Shown: positions 51,068 through 59,278, counted from the stretch's first letter. The stretch: DNA of 64,000 bases from Acidobacteriota bacterium (GCA_003223645.1 QHVT01000005.1:186001-250000), one strand, 5' to 3'. Notes: generated from the sequence alone by a model not told the origin. Numbers and translations are program-made.

Positions 51068-54000
51068 TCATGCTCGCAGGGACCACAGCGTAAAGGTGCC
51101 GCGAAAGCCCTTCATCGCTTCACCAGCGTGGCGCTTCCACTTGAGCCCTTGATGTCGCTCTGCGCGGAGAGCATGAATATCTTCGTGCGCCCTGTCGCTC
51201 AGCCACACGTTAGCGCCTTTCGCCGCCCCGACAACGCGCGCCGCAAAGTTAACTGTCCCTCCGAACACGTCATCCTCTTCGATTTGCATCGCACCCACAT
51301 GGATCCCGGCTCGAACCTGAATTTGCCGATCCCCTGGCGCTTCTTGAAGAGCAAGCGAAAAGTCCAGTGCCTCCTCCACACGACGAAACGCGACCATGAA
51401 ACTGTCGCCAATCGTCTTTATCTCCCGTCCGCGATACTGCGCCAAGAGCTTACGGGCTTGTGCGAAATGACTGCGTCGCACCACATTCATCCGCTCGCTT
51501 CCGATTCGATTCTCCAAAGCCGTGGAACCCACTACGTCTGTAAAGACGATGGCCAGCATGGCACGCGCGTCACCAGCCCAGCCGACAAAGCTTTCAGTGT
51601 GCGTTTCGCCGCTTGCGGATACAATCAGGGCGTCAAAATCACGCTGACGGTCAGCAGACCTATCCATGACCGCCACTTGCGACGGGTACTTCGCACCGAG
51701 CCGCTCTTCGGGCTCGACGATCGCCACCTTTGAACCACAGGGGCACTCGAACTCTCGCTTGCCTTTCTCGCGCAGAATCTTCACGTATCGCTCTGGCACT
51801 GGCGACGCACACTCCACGCAAATAAAGTAGCGCGTCAGATCGATGGACCCATCAATCGCACGGCGCCGCAAGTGCGAATGGACGTAGTCTTCGAAATGGA
51901 AACGGGTTTGTTCGCTGGCCTCCGAGTCGAAGAAAAGAAGCACTTGGCCATGACCCTCGTCAGCAAACTCTCGCACAAAGATTCCACAACCTCCGCCAGC
52001 CGTCGCGCTAAAGACAGCGGCATTGCGCCACATTTTGGTGCGATCGGTAGCAAACAGGCCGCTGTGACTAAGCCTTACCGCAAGCGTCGAGTAGATGCTC
52101 TGTACTGGCCCATCGAACGAAATTACAACCGCCGTTCCTTCTGGTTCTGGCGCCGCGGAGTAGTCGCGGTTAAACTGTGACGGAAATACCAGATATCGAC
52201 CGTTGTCGGCGTTCTCTCTTAGTGCAAGATCATGCTTGACGAGTTCCTCGACGGTGGCATGAAGCAATAGTTGCTCTTGGCCCCTGTCCGCAATCTTCTG
52301 CTCGTTTGGCACGAAGAATCGTCCACCGAGTGCGTCATCCTCTGAGATCGAGCCGAATCCATCAGGCTCGTTCTTCGCGTGATTGACGATCGCCGACGCG
52401 TAGGCATCGAGTAGTTCCGGCTGAAGCAGAACATATCCACCGAAGCTTAAACGTCGGATAAGGTCGCGATTTTCTAACCGGCCGATGCATGTCTCAAATT
52501 CGGCCCGCGTCGCATTATCGCGACCGAACTCGTCGTGAAGCTGCGATACAGCGGCGAGTAACCGTCCACTTTCCTTGATCCGCAACAGAAAGGCTTTGAT
52601 TTCTGCAAACAGCCGTTCGGAGCTTACTACCGGCAGATATGGCCACGGAATTGCCGATTTGACGGCGGTACGAAGGTCGTCGATCTGCCATCCCTCTTTA
52701 GCACTTGTCTCGAAATAGCCATCGAAGCCGAACTCTACGCAGAACGCTTTGATGCGCGCTTTGCTGACGGACACGGCACCCCGATCAGTGCGCGCAGAAA
52801 CTAAGAACTTCTTCATCGGTACCGACCGCGATCCACCGCGCGTATGAGCCAAGCGTAGCGCCCGCTCCCAGTGACGAACACCCGATAAGGGATCCGTTTC
52901 GCTGCGCGCGTCGAACACCACAAGCGCAACCGCAACCTCGTTCAAGTGCAACTGATGGATTATGCGGTATCCCGGCTGGCCGGCGAGGTCCCAGAGTAGC
53001 GTTTCGCGAGTTTGACGTCGATTAGGACCAATGGATGTTTCTTCCGAATCGAACGTCCACACGTGGCGCCCTGGCGTCGAATCGGTGGCTTCGAAGGGTT
53101 GGCCGTTTAGCACGAGGCTAAGACCGGATTTCCCCACACCGGTATCGCCTACGAGCACAACTTTGGCGTTCACATAATGGATTGCGGTGTCGCTCCGTTG
53201 CCCAAGCAGAACATCTGCGTCGAACTGCCAGAGACGTATAGCCCGCGCAGATGGGTTCGCGCCCCGAGACACGACCGAGGCAAGCAACGGTAACGTCGGA
53301 TGGAACGCAAGCGAATGTTGCGAAACGTCAGCTGCGATAGGGGCGTCGAGAATGGCAGACGTTTCCCAGGTCTCACAATTCCAAACTCGGATTGTCGAGT
53401 CCAATGACCGCGAGGCCAAAAAGGCGCCGTCTGGCGAGAAGGCTAGCGCGTCGACCACGTCGGTGTGTCCTTCGAGCGCGCAGACCAACTCGCCCGTCAT
53501 GGGATCCCTCACGTCGATTGCATTGCCAGGGGCGGAACTTGCGAAAAACTGACGATGCGGATGAAAGCATACCGCAAGCGTGTCGTTGCGCGAGTCATCC
53601 GTGAACCGAGATTCGTGAAGACACTTTCCCGTGGCAACGTTCCATGACCGTACGGCCTTGTCGCCGCAGGTCGCCACGATTTCAGCCGCTGCATGAAATG
53701 CGACTCCTCTGGCCCACCGCGCATGGTCTAGAGATCTGATTAACTGGTATCCGGGCACGCTCCAGACGCGCACATTAGATCCGCCCCAAGTGCTCAGTAA
53801 GCGACCATCGACGCTATAGGCGACTTGCCAAATCGGGCCTTGGAGGATCTTTTCTGTCTCACCGGTCGCTACGTCGATGACTTGAGCGTGGTGCTGCTGG
53901 CTTCCGCACGCCAGCAGTTGACCATCAGGATGAAACGCGAGTGAAAAGACCTCTCGGTGATTACCAAGCACCCGAAGCGGTCGTCCCGTCGCGAGATCCC

Positions 54001-54211
54001 AGATCTTCAACGGGCCATCCGTGGAAGAGGTCACGAGAGTATGGCTTCGAGGATCGAATGCGAAGGAACAAATGGAATCGGTGTCGTCAAGCGTTTGCAG
54101 TAGCTCGAAACTGGACGGAGGTCTCTGGTGGTCGGTACTACTTGGTGCCATACATCCATGAAAGGGTAAAGGCGGCGCGTTGTCAATGAGCGAACGCTTG
54201 TGAGCTTTCAA
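51068..54211 (-). CDS. WD40 - Ras/ROCO-like GTPase - zinc ribbon - class III adenylate cyclase fusion
   Basis: This 1047-residue protein has four parts. Residues 40-335 form WD40 repeats (e.g. LAFHPDGQLL, FSPDGAFLASRSLDSTIRVW). Residues 350-520 form a Ras/Roc-like GTPase with Walker A GDTGVGKS (355-362), G3 DLAGQ (408) and SAK (503). Residues 530-790 resemble a COR-like winged-helix region. A zinc ribbon follows with Cys 798, 801, 823, 825. The C-terminal class III cyclase (885-1045) has metal Asp 892 (FTD) and 936 (GD), purine Lys 932 and Asp 981, and transition-state Asn 988 and Arg 992, which predicts cAMP synthesis. It is a single-protein sensor, switch and second-messenger generator on an ssrA island. 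A start at residue 21 (MAPSST) is possible. Confidence 0.82.
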   Translation of the reverse strand: MKAHKRSLIDNAPPLPFHGCMAPSSTDHQRPPSSFELLQTLDDTDSICSFAFDPRSHTLVTSSTDGPLKIWDLATGRPLRVLGNHREVFSLAFHPDGQLLACGSQQHHAQVIDVATGETEKILQGPIWQVAYSVDGRLLSTWGGSNVRVWSVPGYQLIRSLDHARWARGVAFHAAAEIVATCGDKAVRSWNVATGKCLHESRFTDDSRNDTLAVCFHPHRQFFASSAPGNAIDVRDPMTGELVCALEGHTDVVDALAFSPDGAFLASRSLDSTIRVWNCETWETSAILDAPIAADVSQHSLAFHPTLPLLASVVSRGANPSARAIRLWQFDADVLLGQRSDTAIHYVNAKVVLVGDTGVGKSGLSLVLNGQPFEATDSTPGRHVWTFDSEETSIGPNRRQTRETLLWDLAGQPGYRIIHQLHLNEVAVALVVFDARSETDPLSGVRHWERALRLAHTRGGSRSVPMKKFLVSARTDRGAVSVSKARIKAFCVEFGFDGYFETSAKEGWQIDDLRTAVKSAIPWPYLPVVSSERLFAEIKAFLLRIKESGRLLAAVSQLHDEFGRDNATRAEFETCIGRLENRDLIRRLSFGGYVLLQPELLDAYASAIVNHAKNEPDGFGSISEDDALGGRFFVPNEQKIADRGQEQLLLHATVEELVKHDLALRENADNGRYLVFPSQFNRDYSAAPEPEGTAVVISFDGPVQSIYSTLAVRLSHSGLFATDRTKMWRNAAVFSATAGGGCGIFVREFADEGHGQVLLFFDSEASEQTRFHFEDYVHSHLRRRAIDGSIDLTRYFICVECASPVPERYVKILREKGKREFECPCGSKVAIVEPEERLGAKYPSQVAVMDRSADRQRDFDALIVSASGETHTESFVGWAGDARAMLAIVFTDVVGSTALENRIGSERMNVVRRSHFAQARKLLAQYRGREIKTIGDSFMVAFRRVEEALDFSLALQEAPGDRQIQVRAGIHVGAMQIEEDDVFGGTVNFAARVVGAAKGANVWLSDRAHEDIHALRAERHQGLKWKRHAGEAMKGFRGTFTLWSLRA

Positions 54212-54374
54212 AAGTGTGCGGATTTGGTTCGAGTTGCCTCATAACTCCGATGCGACGCGGTCGTGCGGTTCGCCCGCGTACTCAATACGTACTGCGGATA
54301 GGATTCTTCAGCGGTTCGGGCAGGTTTAGCGGTATAGTGTTTTATACCTTACTGAAACTAAAAGAGTACGGATA

Positions 54375-54399
54375 GGTTCGACTCCCGCCGCCTCCACCA
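54375..54399 (+). other. Attachment-site-like direct repeat 2
   Basis: Exact copy of the last 25 bases of ssrA, preceded by unrelated sequence (GAGTACGGATA). It marks the distal end of island A. Confidence 0.85.
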
Positions 54400-54413
54400 C
54401 CAACCACGCGAAC

Positions 54414-55718
54414 CTAAAAGTACGGAGCAACGTTCGCGGCGATGGTCCGCATCTCTTCATCGGTCAAAGGCACCGTCGTGCGGAAGGTCAGCCACTCCTG
54501 CCGCGCGTACGGCGGTCCGAGGTCGCTGCCGTAGAGCACGCGTTTCACACCGACTTGGCGAATGCGGGCGGCGAAGCGCTTCAGCTCGTCCTCCGGCTGC
54601 TCGTCGGCGACCGTGGCGACGTCGAAGTAGAGGTTCTTGGTGCGCGGATCCCCCTTCTGGATCGCGTCGGCGAACACGGCGAGGGCGGAATCGGTGTAAC
54701 CCGGTCCGCCGCCGGCGAAGTGCGCGATCTGCACGACGATGTCCGGCGCCTCGGGGAGCAGCTGTTCGAGAAACACCCGCGAGTGCTCGGCGCCGTAGGT
54801 GGGGTCGATCGTCCACAAATGCGCCACGATCGGCATCCGCAGCCGGTTCGCGGCACGGAAGAACTCCTTCATCGTCGCCACGTGCTGCGGGTTCTTCAGA
54901 TCGATCTGCGAGTTGCCGAAGTGCAGCTTCACCCCCTTGAAACGGCCGCTCTTTGCGCAGCGTTCGAGCTCGCCGAGGGCGTAGTCCTTCAGCGGATTCA
55001 CGCTCATGAACGCGATGAGGCGGCCGGGGTAGCGCGCCGCCTGCTCCGCGTTCCAGTCGTTCTCCGCGCGCACTTTCTCGAGCTCGTTCTCGACGTTCTC
55101 GTGGAACGGGCTGCCGAACCAGTACGCGGCCGAGAGCACCGCCGCGCGCCGGATGCCGGCGGCGTCGAGATTCTCGATCAATTGATCGGCGTTGTACTCT
55201 GTGCGGACCGTCGGGCCGGGGAAGACCGGCGACTCCGCGGCGATGCGCCACTTTCCGTCGCCGCCTTTGCGCAACGACATCTGCACCTCGCCGAAATACT
55301 TCTCGGGGCGTGTGAAGTAGCCGGCGAGATAGCCGGTCGCCCCGTCGAGGTGGACCGCCACCGGCGTCACGGTGTACGGCCGCGCGAAGCGGCCGCCGAG
55401 AAAGTCGGCGACGTCTGCGCGGCCCTTGATCCAGTTGTGATCGTCGAGCGTGTAGACGACACTGTCCTCGGTGAAGAGATCCTGGAGCGCCTTCTTATCG
55501 TTCCAATGCGCGGCACGGTCGGCCAGAAGCTGCGCGATCGCCGGCGGCACGTCCACCGCCGCCAGCGGATGTTCCCCGCCGAGCTTCGCCGCTTCGGCAC
55601 TGAGGAGATGCTGATGATGGTCCGCCGCCGGCGCCACGCTGCACGACGGCGCGGCCCCGGAGGATGCACAGGCGACGGCAAAGAGAAGGGGTGCGAGAAC
55701 GGCGAGCAGGCGATTCAT
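54414..55718 (-). CDS. Lipoprotein amidohydrolase with a nested SnoaL-like domain
   Basis: This 434-residue protein has a lipoprotein signal (LAPLLFAVACASSG). The metal-binding start of an Amidohydrolase_2 barrel appears at once (APAADHHQHLLS, residues 30-41). About 110 residues resembling a SnoaL/NTF2-like domain (DRAAHWNDKKALQDLFTEDS ... GDGKWRIAAESPVF) are inserted, then the barrel resumes (LIENLDAAGIRRAAVLSAAY, GVKLHFGNSQIDLKNPQHVA, VAHLWTIDPTYGAEHS, VLYGSDLGPPY). It would be a surface or periplasmic metal-dependent hydrolase or decarboxylase of unknown substrate. Its base composition is host-like. It lies between attachment repeat 2 and the ssrA 3' copy. Confidence 0.8.
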   Translation of the reverse strand: MNRLLAVLAPLLFAVACASSGAAPSCSVAPAADHHQHLLSAEAAKLGGEHPLAAVDVPPAIAQLLADRAAHWNDKKALQDLFTEDSVVYTLDDHNWIKGRADVADFLGGRFARPYTVTPVAVHLDGATGYLAGYFTRPEKYFGEVQMSLRKGGDGKWRIAAESPVFPGPTVRTEYNADQLIENLDAAGIRRAAVLSAAYWFGSPFHENVENELEKVRAENDWNAEQAARYPGRLIAFMSVNPLKDYALGELERCAKSGRFKGVKLHFGNSQIDLKNPQHVATMKEFFRAANRLRMPIVAHLWTIDPTYGAEHSRVFLEQLLPEAPDIVVQIAHFAGGGPGYTDSALAVFADAIQKGDPRTKNLYFDVATVADEQPEDELKRFAARIRQVGVKRVLYGSDLGPPYARQEWLTFRTTVPLTDEEMRTIAANVAPYF

Positions 55719-55755
55719 CCGCGTATTGTACGACGAGCTTCGTACTCGACCTTGG

Positions 55756-55803
55756 CTCCTTTGATGAGCAGCCAGAAGCCGAGACCGAATTCGTAGACGC
55801 CCA
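55756..55803 (-). pseudogene. 3' scrap of a DUF4386-family gene
   Basis: On the minus strand the sequence encodes GVYEFGLGFWLLIKGAK, the C-terminal end of the DUF4386 protein encoded at 60876-61511 (GVYEFGLGFWLLIKGVR). The DNA matches that gene with one mismatch over about 48 bases. There is no start or remainder of the gene. It lies directly upstream of the amidohydrolase promoter region. Confidence 0.75.
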
Positions 55804-55806
55804 ACG

Positions 55807-55862
55807 GCGCGATCGATCCGCAGTGGCTGCTCCGTTTCGCCGGGATGCCGCTCTCCAACTAC
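55807..55862 (+). pseudogene. Internal scrap of the 38.5-kb membrane protein gene
   Basis: The plus strand encodes AIDPQWLLRFAGMPLSNY. This is the internal segment AIDPQWLFRFAGMPLSNY of the gene at 38526-38945, and the DNA differs at one base in about 55. It joins without a gap to the DUF4386 scrap on its left and to the partial ssrA copy on its right. Confidence 0.78.
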
Positions 55863-56105
55863 CGCGGCTTAAATTAACCACGAGCGCTCGCCCACCGCCC
55901 GCTCACGGCGATGGGACCGAGTGTCATGATGTGAGCTGGTGCCGCGCGTAACGCCTACGCGCGCGTCACGAGATCAAGAGGCTGGTCCGCGTCCGGTTCC
56001 CGCTCTCCGGACAAGGCGTGGACGAGATTTAACGGAGAGAAACGCATGTAGGAGCCACACCACCACAGTTTTCGGACGCGGGTTCGACTCCCGCCGCCTC
56101 CACCA
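55863..56105 (+). pseudogene. Partial ssrA copy (3' two thirds of tmRNA)
   Basis: The copy begins at the last tag codons (CGCGGCTTAA) and runs to the acceptor end, matching 50717-50958 with about five changes: an inserted A after the stop, C to T, A to G, G to T and A to T. One change (GGCAC to GTCAC) breaks pairing in a pseudoknot stem, so it is not under full selection. It lacks the 5' acceptor strand and the tag and cannot be a functional tmRNA. Confidence 0.85.
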
Positions 56106-56131
56106 AATCAGATTCCAGCACGATCCAAAGA

Positions 56132-56175
56132 CAGCCGCGAAACTTACTCAGAGTAAGGCTTTGCGGCTCTTTTTG
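56132..56175 (+). terminator. Hairpin terminator after the partial ssrA copy
   Basis: AGCCGC...GCGGCT encloses an inner CTTACTC/GAGTAAG stem and is followed by CTTTTTGTG. It lies 27 bases after the CCA end, the expected place for the ssrA terminator, which is missing after the intact copy. It may be the original ssrA terminator carried outward by integration. Confidence 0.75.
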
Positions 56176-56201
56176 TGTCTACTGGCGTCCGGTGACATGC
56201 A

Positions 56202-56510
56202 TTGAGATCCGGGGACGCGAAATGGAATGCTCTCGCGCGGACCGCGATCGATCTCGGCGCTCGCATCGCGCGGCTACAGGGCATAGAAACGGAGAAGGCG
56301 ATCGAGGTGCGATTGCCGGAGCGATACCGCGCATGGATCGATGACGACGGGTCATTCGGGGCGTTCACGCCTGCGCGACACGGCTCGGTTCTCGGGCACC
56401 TTCATGACATGGTCTCCGTCCAAGTACCGGGCGTCCGGAACATGCAAGAAATGCTCTTTGGGCCTCTACCCCTGGTCGAGCCCAAGCTGATCGCTATACT
56501 GACCGAATGA
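56202..56510 (+). CDS. Small protein of unknown function, first gene of the island B operon
   Basis: This 102-residue protein is read from TTG 56202 (MRSGDAKWNALARTAIDLGA) and ends overlapping the methyltransferase ATG by 4 bases. It contains IEVRLPERYRAWIDDDGSFG and LFGPLPLVEPKLIAILTE. I do not recognise it. The overlap and the intact frame argue that it is a real partner of the methyltransferase, but it could also be the C-terminal remnant of a longer gene truncated by integration next to ssrA. Confidence 0.5.
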   Translation: MRSGDAKWNALARTAIDLGARIARLQGIETEKAIEVRLPERYRAWIDDDGSFGAFTPARHGSVLGHLHDMVSVQVPGVRNMQEMLFGPLPLVEPKLIAILTE

Positions 56511-57331
56511 CTTCCATGCAACCGCTGCTGCGGTGGGCCGGGAGCAAGCGAAAGCTTCTCCCTGAGTTGGCACGCTACTGGTCGCCTGGTTTCTCGCGCT
56601 ACGTAGAACCATTCGCGGGATCTGCATGCCTCTTCTTCCGCCTCGCTCCGGAACGAGCACTGATCGGAGACATCAACGAGGAACTCGTTCATGTTTACAA
56701 ACAGGTGAAAAAGGACTCCGCATCGATCGGGAAGGCACTCCGTCGCATGAAGATCGGACGCGACGAATACCTCGCGGTTCGATCTCGTAACCCCGCTTTG
56801 CTTTCGCCTCCCGTGCGCGCTGCTCGCTTCATCTATTTGAATCGTTTCTGCTTCAACGGCCTCTGGCGAACCAACCAGCAGGGTCGCTTCAACGTTCCGT
56901 ACGGCGGTCGAAAGTGCGGTCAGCTTCCCACGGAAAGCCAACTCCAGGCGGTCGCCCGCCGGTTGAAAAGTACACGACTGGTCGCTGGAGACTTCGAAAC
57001 CGTTCTCCGGCAGACGAAAGCGGGAGACTTTGTCTACATGGACCCGCCATTTCGGGTGACGGCTCGGCGCGTCTTTACTCAATACGATCGAAACGCCTTT
57101 AGTCACTCGGACCTTCTGCGGCTGCGGACGTGGATGGAACGTCTCGACGCACGCCGGATCACCTTCTTGGTGAGCTATGCGGAGAGCGATGAGTCAGCGT
57201 TCTTGAGCGAGGGTTTCGCAACCCGCAAATTATCGGTGCGACGGAACATTGCCGGGTTCACCGCGCGCCGTCGCGCATTCAGCGAGGTTCTCATCTCCAA
57301 CATAAACCTCGGAGGAGATTCTCCGTGCTGA
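56507..57331 (+). CDS. Dam-type (D12 class) DNA adenine N6-methyltransferase
   Basis: This 274-residue MTase has the alpha-class order: SAM motif LLRWAGSKRKLLPEL (FxGxG-like FAGSACLFFRL at 36-46), IGDINEELVHVYK, the D12 signature LNRFCFNGLWRTNQQGRFNV, and catalytic DPPF at 179-182 (DPPY/F). It would methylate adenine in a short recognition site. No restriction endonuclease is adjacent; the partners are a ParB-like and a phosphoribosyltransferase-like protein. It overlaps both neighbours (4 and 7 bases), so the four genes are one coupled unit. Confidence 0.88.
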   Translation: MTSMQPLLRWAGSKRKLLPELARYWSPGFSRYVEPFAGSACLFFRLAPERALIGDINEELVHVYKQVKKDSASIGKALRRMKIGRDEYLAVRSRNPALLSPPVRAARFIYLNRFCFNGLWRTNQQGRFNVPYGGRKCGQLPTESQLQAVARRLKSTRLVAGDFETVLRQTKAGDFVYMDPPFRVTARRVFTQYDRNAFSHSDLLRLRTWMERLDARRITFLVSYAESDESAFLSEGFATRKLSVRRNIAGFTARRRAFSEVLISNINLGGDSPC

Positions 57332-58347
57332 CAGCGAAGTCGGATCGTCATGGACAGAGTACCTTCATACCGCGCGGAAAGCTCTTGCACCTCCGGCCAA
57401 GTCAACTCAAACCAAACCCGCAGAACCCCCGTCGGCTTTTCGATCCTGATCCGCTGAGTGACCTAAAGGAGAACATTCGCGTTCACGGGGTTCTTGTCCC
57501 CATCACTGTCTACCAACTTAAGGGACAAGAGAAGTACGCCATTCTGGACGGCGAGCGGCGACTCAGGTGCTGCGTTGAGCTGGAAGAAGAAGGCAAGCAG
57601 GTAACGATCCCGGCGAACGTTGTCGAACAACCTGACAAAGTCGCGGGTCTTCTCTACATGTTCTCGATCCACAACTTTCGAGAGCAATGGGAACTGATGC
57701 CCGTCGCGTACAGCCTTCGAGTTGTCATGAAGGAACTGGGCGAAGAGAACCCGCTTAAGTTGTCCAAATTGACGGGGCTGAGTGTCAAGCAGATCGAACG
57801 ATGCAAGATCCTCCTGAACTTCCCGGACAAGTTCCAGCAGATGTCCCTGGAGGTCGACCCCTCCGAGCGAATTCCCGCGAACTTCTGGATCGAGTTGCAC
57901 CCAGTGTTGGAGCTAACGCAGAAGCACCTGCCGGACGTTTACGAGCAATTCGGTAGGGATGGGGTTACCGAGAAATTCGTCGAGAAGTACAGAGAGGGAG
58001 CAATCAAGAGTGTAATCCACTTCCGACGCATTTCTGAAGCCTTCGAGGTAAACGAGGAAGACCGATCAGGCCTTGTGAAGGCTTTGCGTCGCTATGTGAA
58101 CGAACCCGCCCTTGAGACTCGCTCTGCGTTCGACGCCTTTCTTGCGGATAGGAAGGGCCGAACTCAAACAGCTATCCGAGCGTGCGACACATTCGTCACA
58201 CAGCTTGAGAAATCTCGCGTAGTTCACACTAGCGAGGATCGCGAGTCCCTGATCGAGCATCTTCGCGACGTTCAGCGCTATGTATCCGATCTTCTCGATC
58301 GGCTCGAAGGTGGCGACGCTCCGAGAAGCTCGGAGAGCAAGCCCTAA
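57325..58347 (+). CDS. ParB/Srx-fold protein with helix-turn-helix
   Basis: This 340-residue protein has a ParB N-terminal fold (LHLRPSQLKPNPQNPRRLFD, then GVLVPITVY and ILDGERRLRCCVEL with the GERR box at 76-79) and a central HTH (LKLSKLTGLSVKQIERCKIL). A C-terminal helical region follows. GERR-box ParB proteins bind CTP and act as DNA clamps or, in some families, as nucleases. There is no ParA gene nearby, so this is not a partition locus. GGAGGAG precedes GTG 57325. It sits between the Dam MTase and the PRTase-like gene. Confidence 0.85.
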   Translation: MLTAKSDRHGQSTFIPRGKLLHLRPSQLKPNPQNPRRLFDPDPLSDLKENIRVHGVLVPITVYQLKGQEKYAILDGERRLRCCVELEEEGKQVTIPANVVEQPDKVAGLLYMFSIHNFREQWELMPVAYSLRVVMKELGEENPLKLSKLTGLSVKQIERCKILLNFPDKFQQMSLEVDPSERIPANFWIELHPVLELTQKHLPDVYEQFGRDGVTEKFVEKYREGAIKSVIHFRRISEAFEVNEEDRSGLVKALRRYVNEPALETRSAFDAFLADRKGRTQTAIRACDTFVTQLEKSRVVHTSEDRESLIEHLRDVQRYVSDLLDRLEGGDAPRSSESKP

Positions 58348-59175
58348 ATGCTCGATCTCCTGCGCGCCTACTTTCGGGCGATGCACGAGTTCCGCGACTA
58401 TTCACCAAAGAAGGTGAGCACGGGCAGCGTTTCTGAATGGCTAGACCCCTGGGGGAAAGGCGACCGCGCGCTGATTCTGAAGCTCCTCCGTCACGTCAAA
58501 TATGTTACGGCGTCGCAGTTTCGACACGCTCTGATTTCACAGAACAAGGCTTTGCTCGATCACCTTCGTCGGTCGGAGGTGCCCGCAAAGAAGGTGATCT
58601 ACGTGTCAATCCACGACGCGGGCAGCAGCAGCCCGGCGGTCCTGAATGAGCTTCGTGATCGCGCGCAACTGGTCCAGCGAGGGTGCAGCTTCGTGGATGG
58701 ACACAACATCGAAGGCATTTCTCGGACTACGGAGAAACTAGAGGACGGCGCGATCGTGTATGTCGACGACTTTCTTGCATCCGGTAACCAACTGCTGGGC
58801 GAGCGAAACCGCATCGCCGAGTACATCATCGGGAGTTTTTCGGAGTTCGCACTAGCCGTTTGCGTTTGCGAGGAAGCGGTCGCGAGCCTAGGGAGAGTCG
58901 GAGTCGAGACCCGATCGCAGTACGTTCACAGCCGAGCAGAAAGGCCACTGCATGATTGCTCAACCATCCTCGGGGCCGACGAAAAGGCGCGATTGATCGA
59001 GATATGTACGCAAATTGATAAGCGTGCACCCCTAGGTTACGAAGCGATGGCTACGATGTACATCCTGCATCGCAATGCTCCTAACACCGTTCCCCGCGTC
59101 TTACGTGGAAGCACGCGGCAATCGCCGCGTATTGGGCTTTTCCCTCGATCAGACGACCTACCTGTCGACAATTAG
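58348..59175 (+). CDS. Phosphoribosyltransferase-like protein (candidate conflict-system effector)
   Basis: This 275-residue protein starts on the base after the ParB stop. The segment DGAIVYVDDFLASGNQLLGE (133-152) matches the PRPP loop of type I phosphoribosyltransferases (hydrophobics, DD, x, SG, then polar). The N-terminal half (KKVIYVSIHDAGSSSPAVLN) could supply the hood and pyrophosphate site. It is not a known salvage enzyme. PRTase-fold proteins of this sort have been proposed as effectors in bacterial conflict operons; that role here is inferred from the fold and the MTase-ParB context. Confidence 0.7.
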   Translation: MLDLLRAYFRAMHEFRDYSPKKVSTGSVSEWLDPWGKGDRALILKLLRHVKYVTASQFRHALISQNKALLDHLRRSEVPAKKVIYVSIHDAGSSSPAVLNELRDRAQLVQRGCSFVDGHNIEGISRTTEKLEDGAIVYVDDFLASGNQLLGERNRIAEYIIGSFSEFALAVCVCEEAVASLGRVGVETRSQYVHSRAERPLHDCSTILGADEKARLIEICTQIDKRAPLGYEAMATMYILHRNAPNTVPRVLRGSTRQSPRIGLFPRSDDLPVDN

Positions 59176-59278
59176 GCAACCTGCGTTCAGTTTGAGCTGG
59201 CACCGCGTGGGGTACGTTCCGGGCGTGTTCCTCGTTGTCGGACAAAATCTCTGATCCAGCAATACATTAGCTCGCTCT

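Larger units (their letters stand above)
50959..54399. mobile_element. Genomic island A, integrated at the ssrA 3' end
   Basis: About 3.4 kb between two exact 25-base copies of the ssrA 3' end. It contains a single large minus-strand gene and no integrase, so it is a satellite-like or decayed insertion. Codon third positions are visibly more A/T-rich than in the surrounding genes, and there are no PR-family palindromes inside, both consistent with acquisition. An inverted repeat GGTATA-GTGTTT-TATACC at about 54331-54348 lies near the right end. Confidence 0.78.

Noticed and set aside
50871-51152. Plus-strand open frame starting inside ssrA
   Set aside because: It runs through the tmRNA 3' end and the island junction, with no family similarity or ribosome binding site.
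55863-56105. A second functional tmRNA
   Set aside because: It lacks the 5' acceptor strand, the start of the tag frame and one pseudoknot pairing. It is a 3' copy only.
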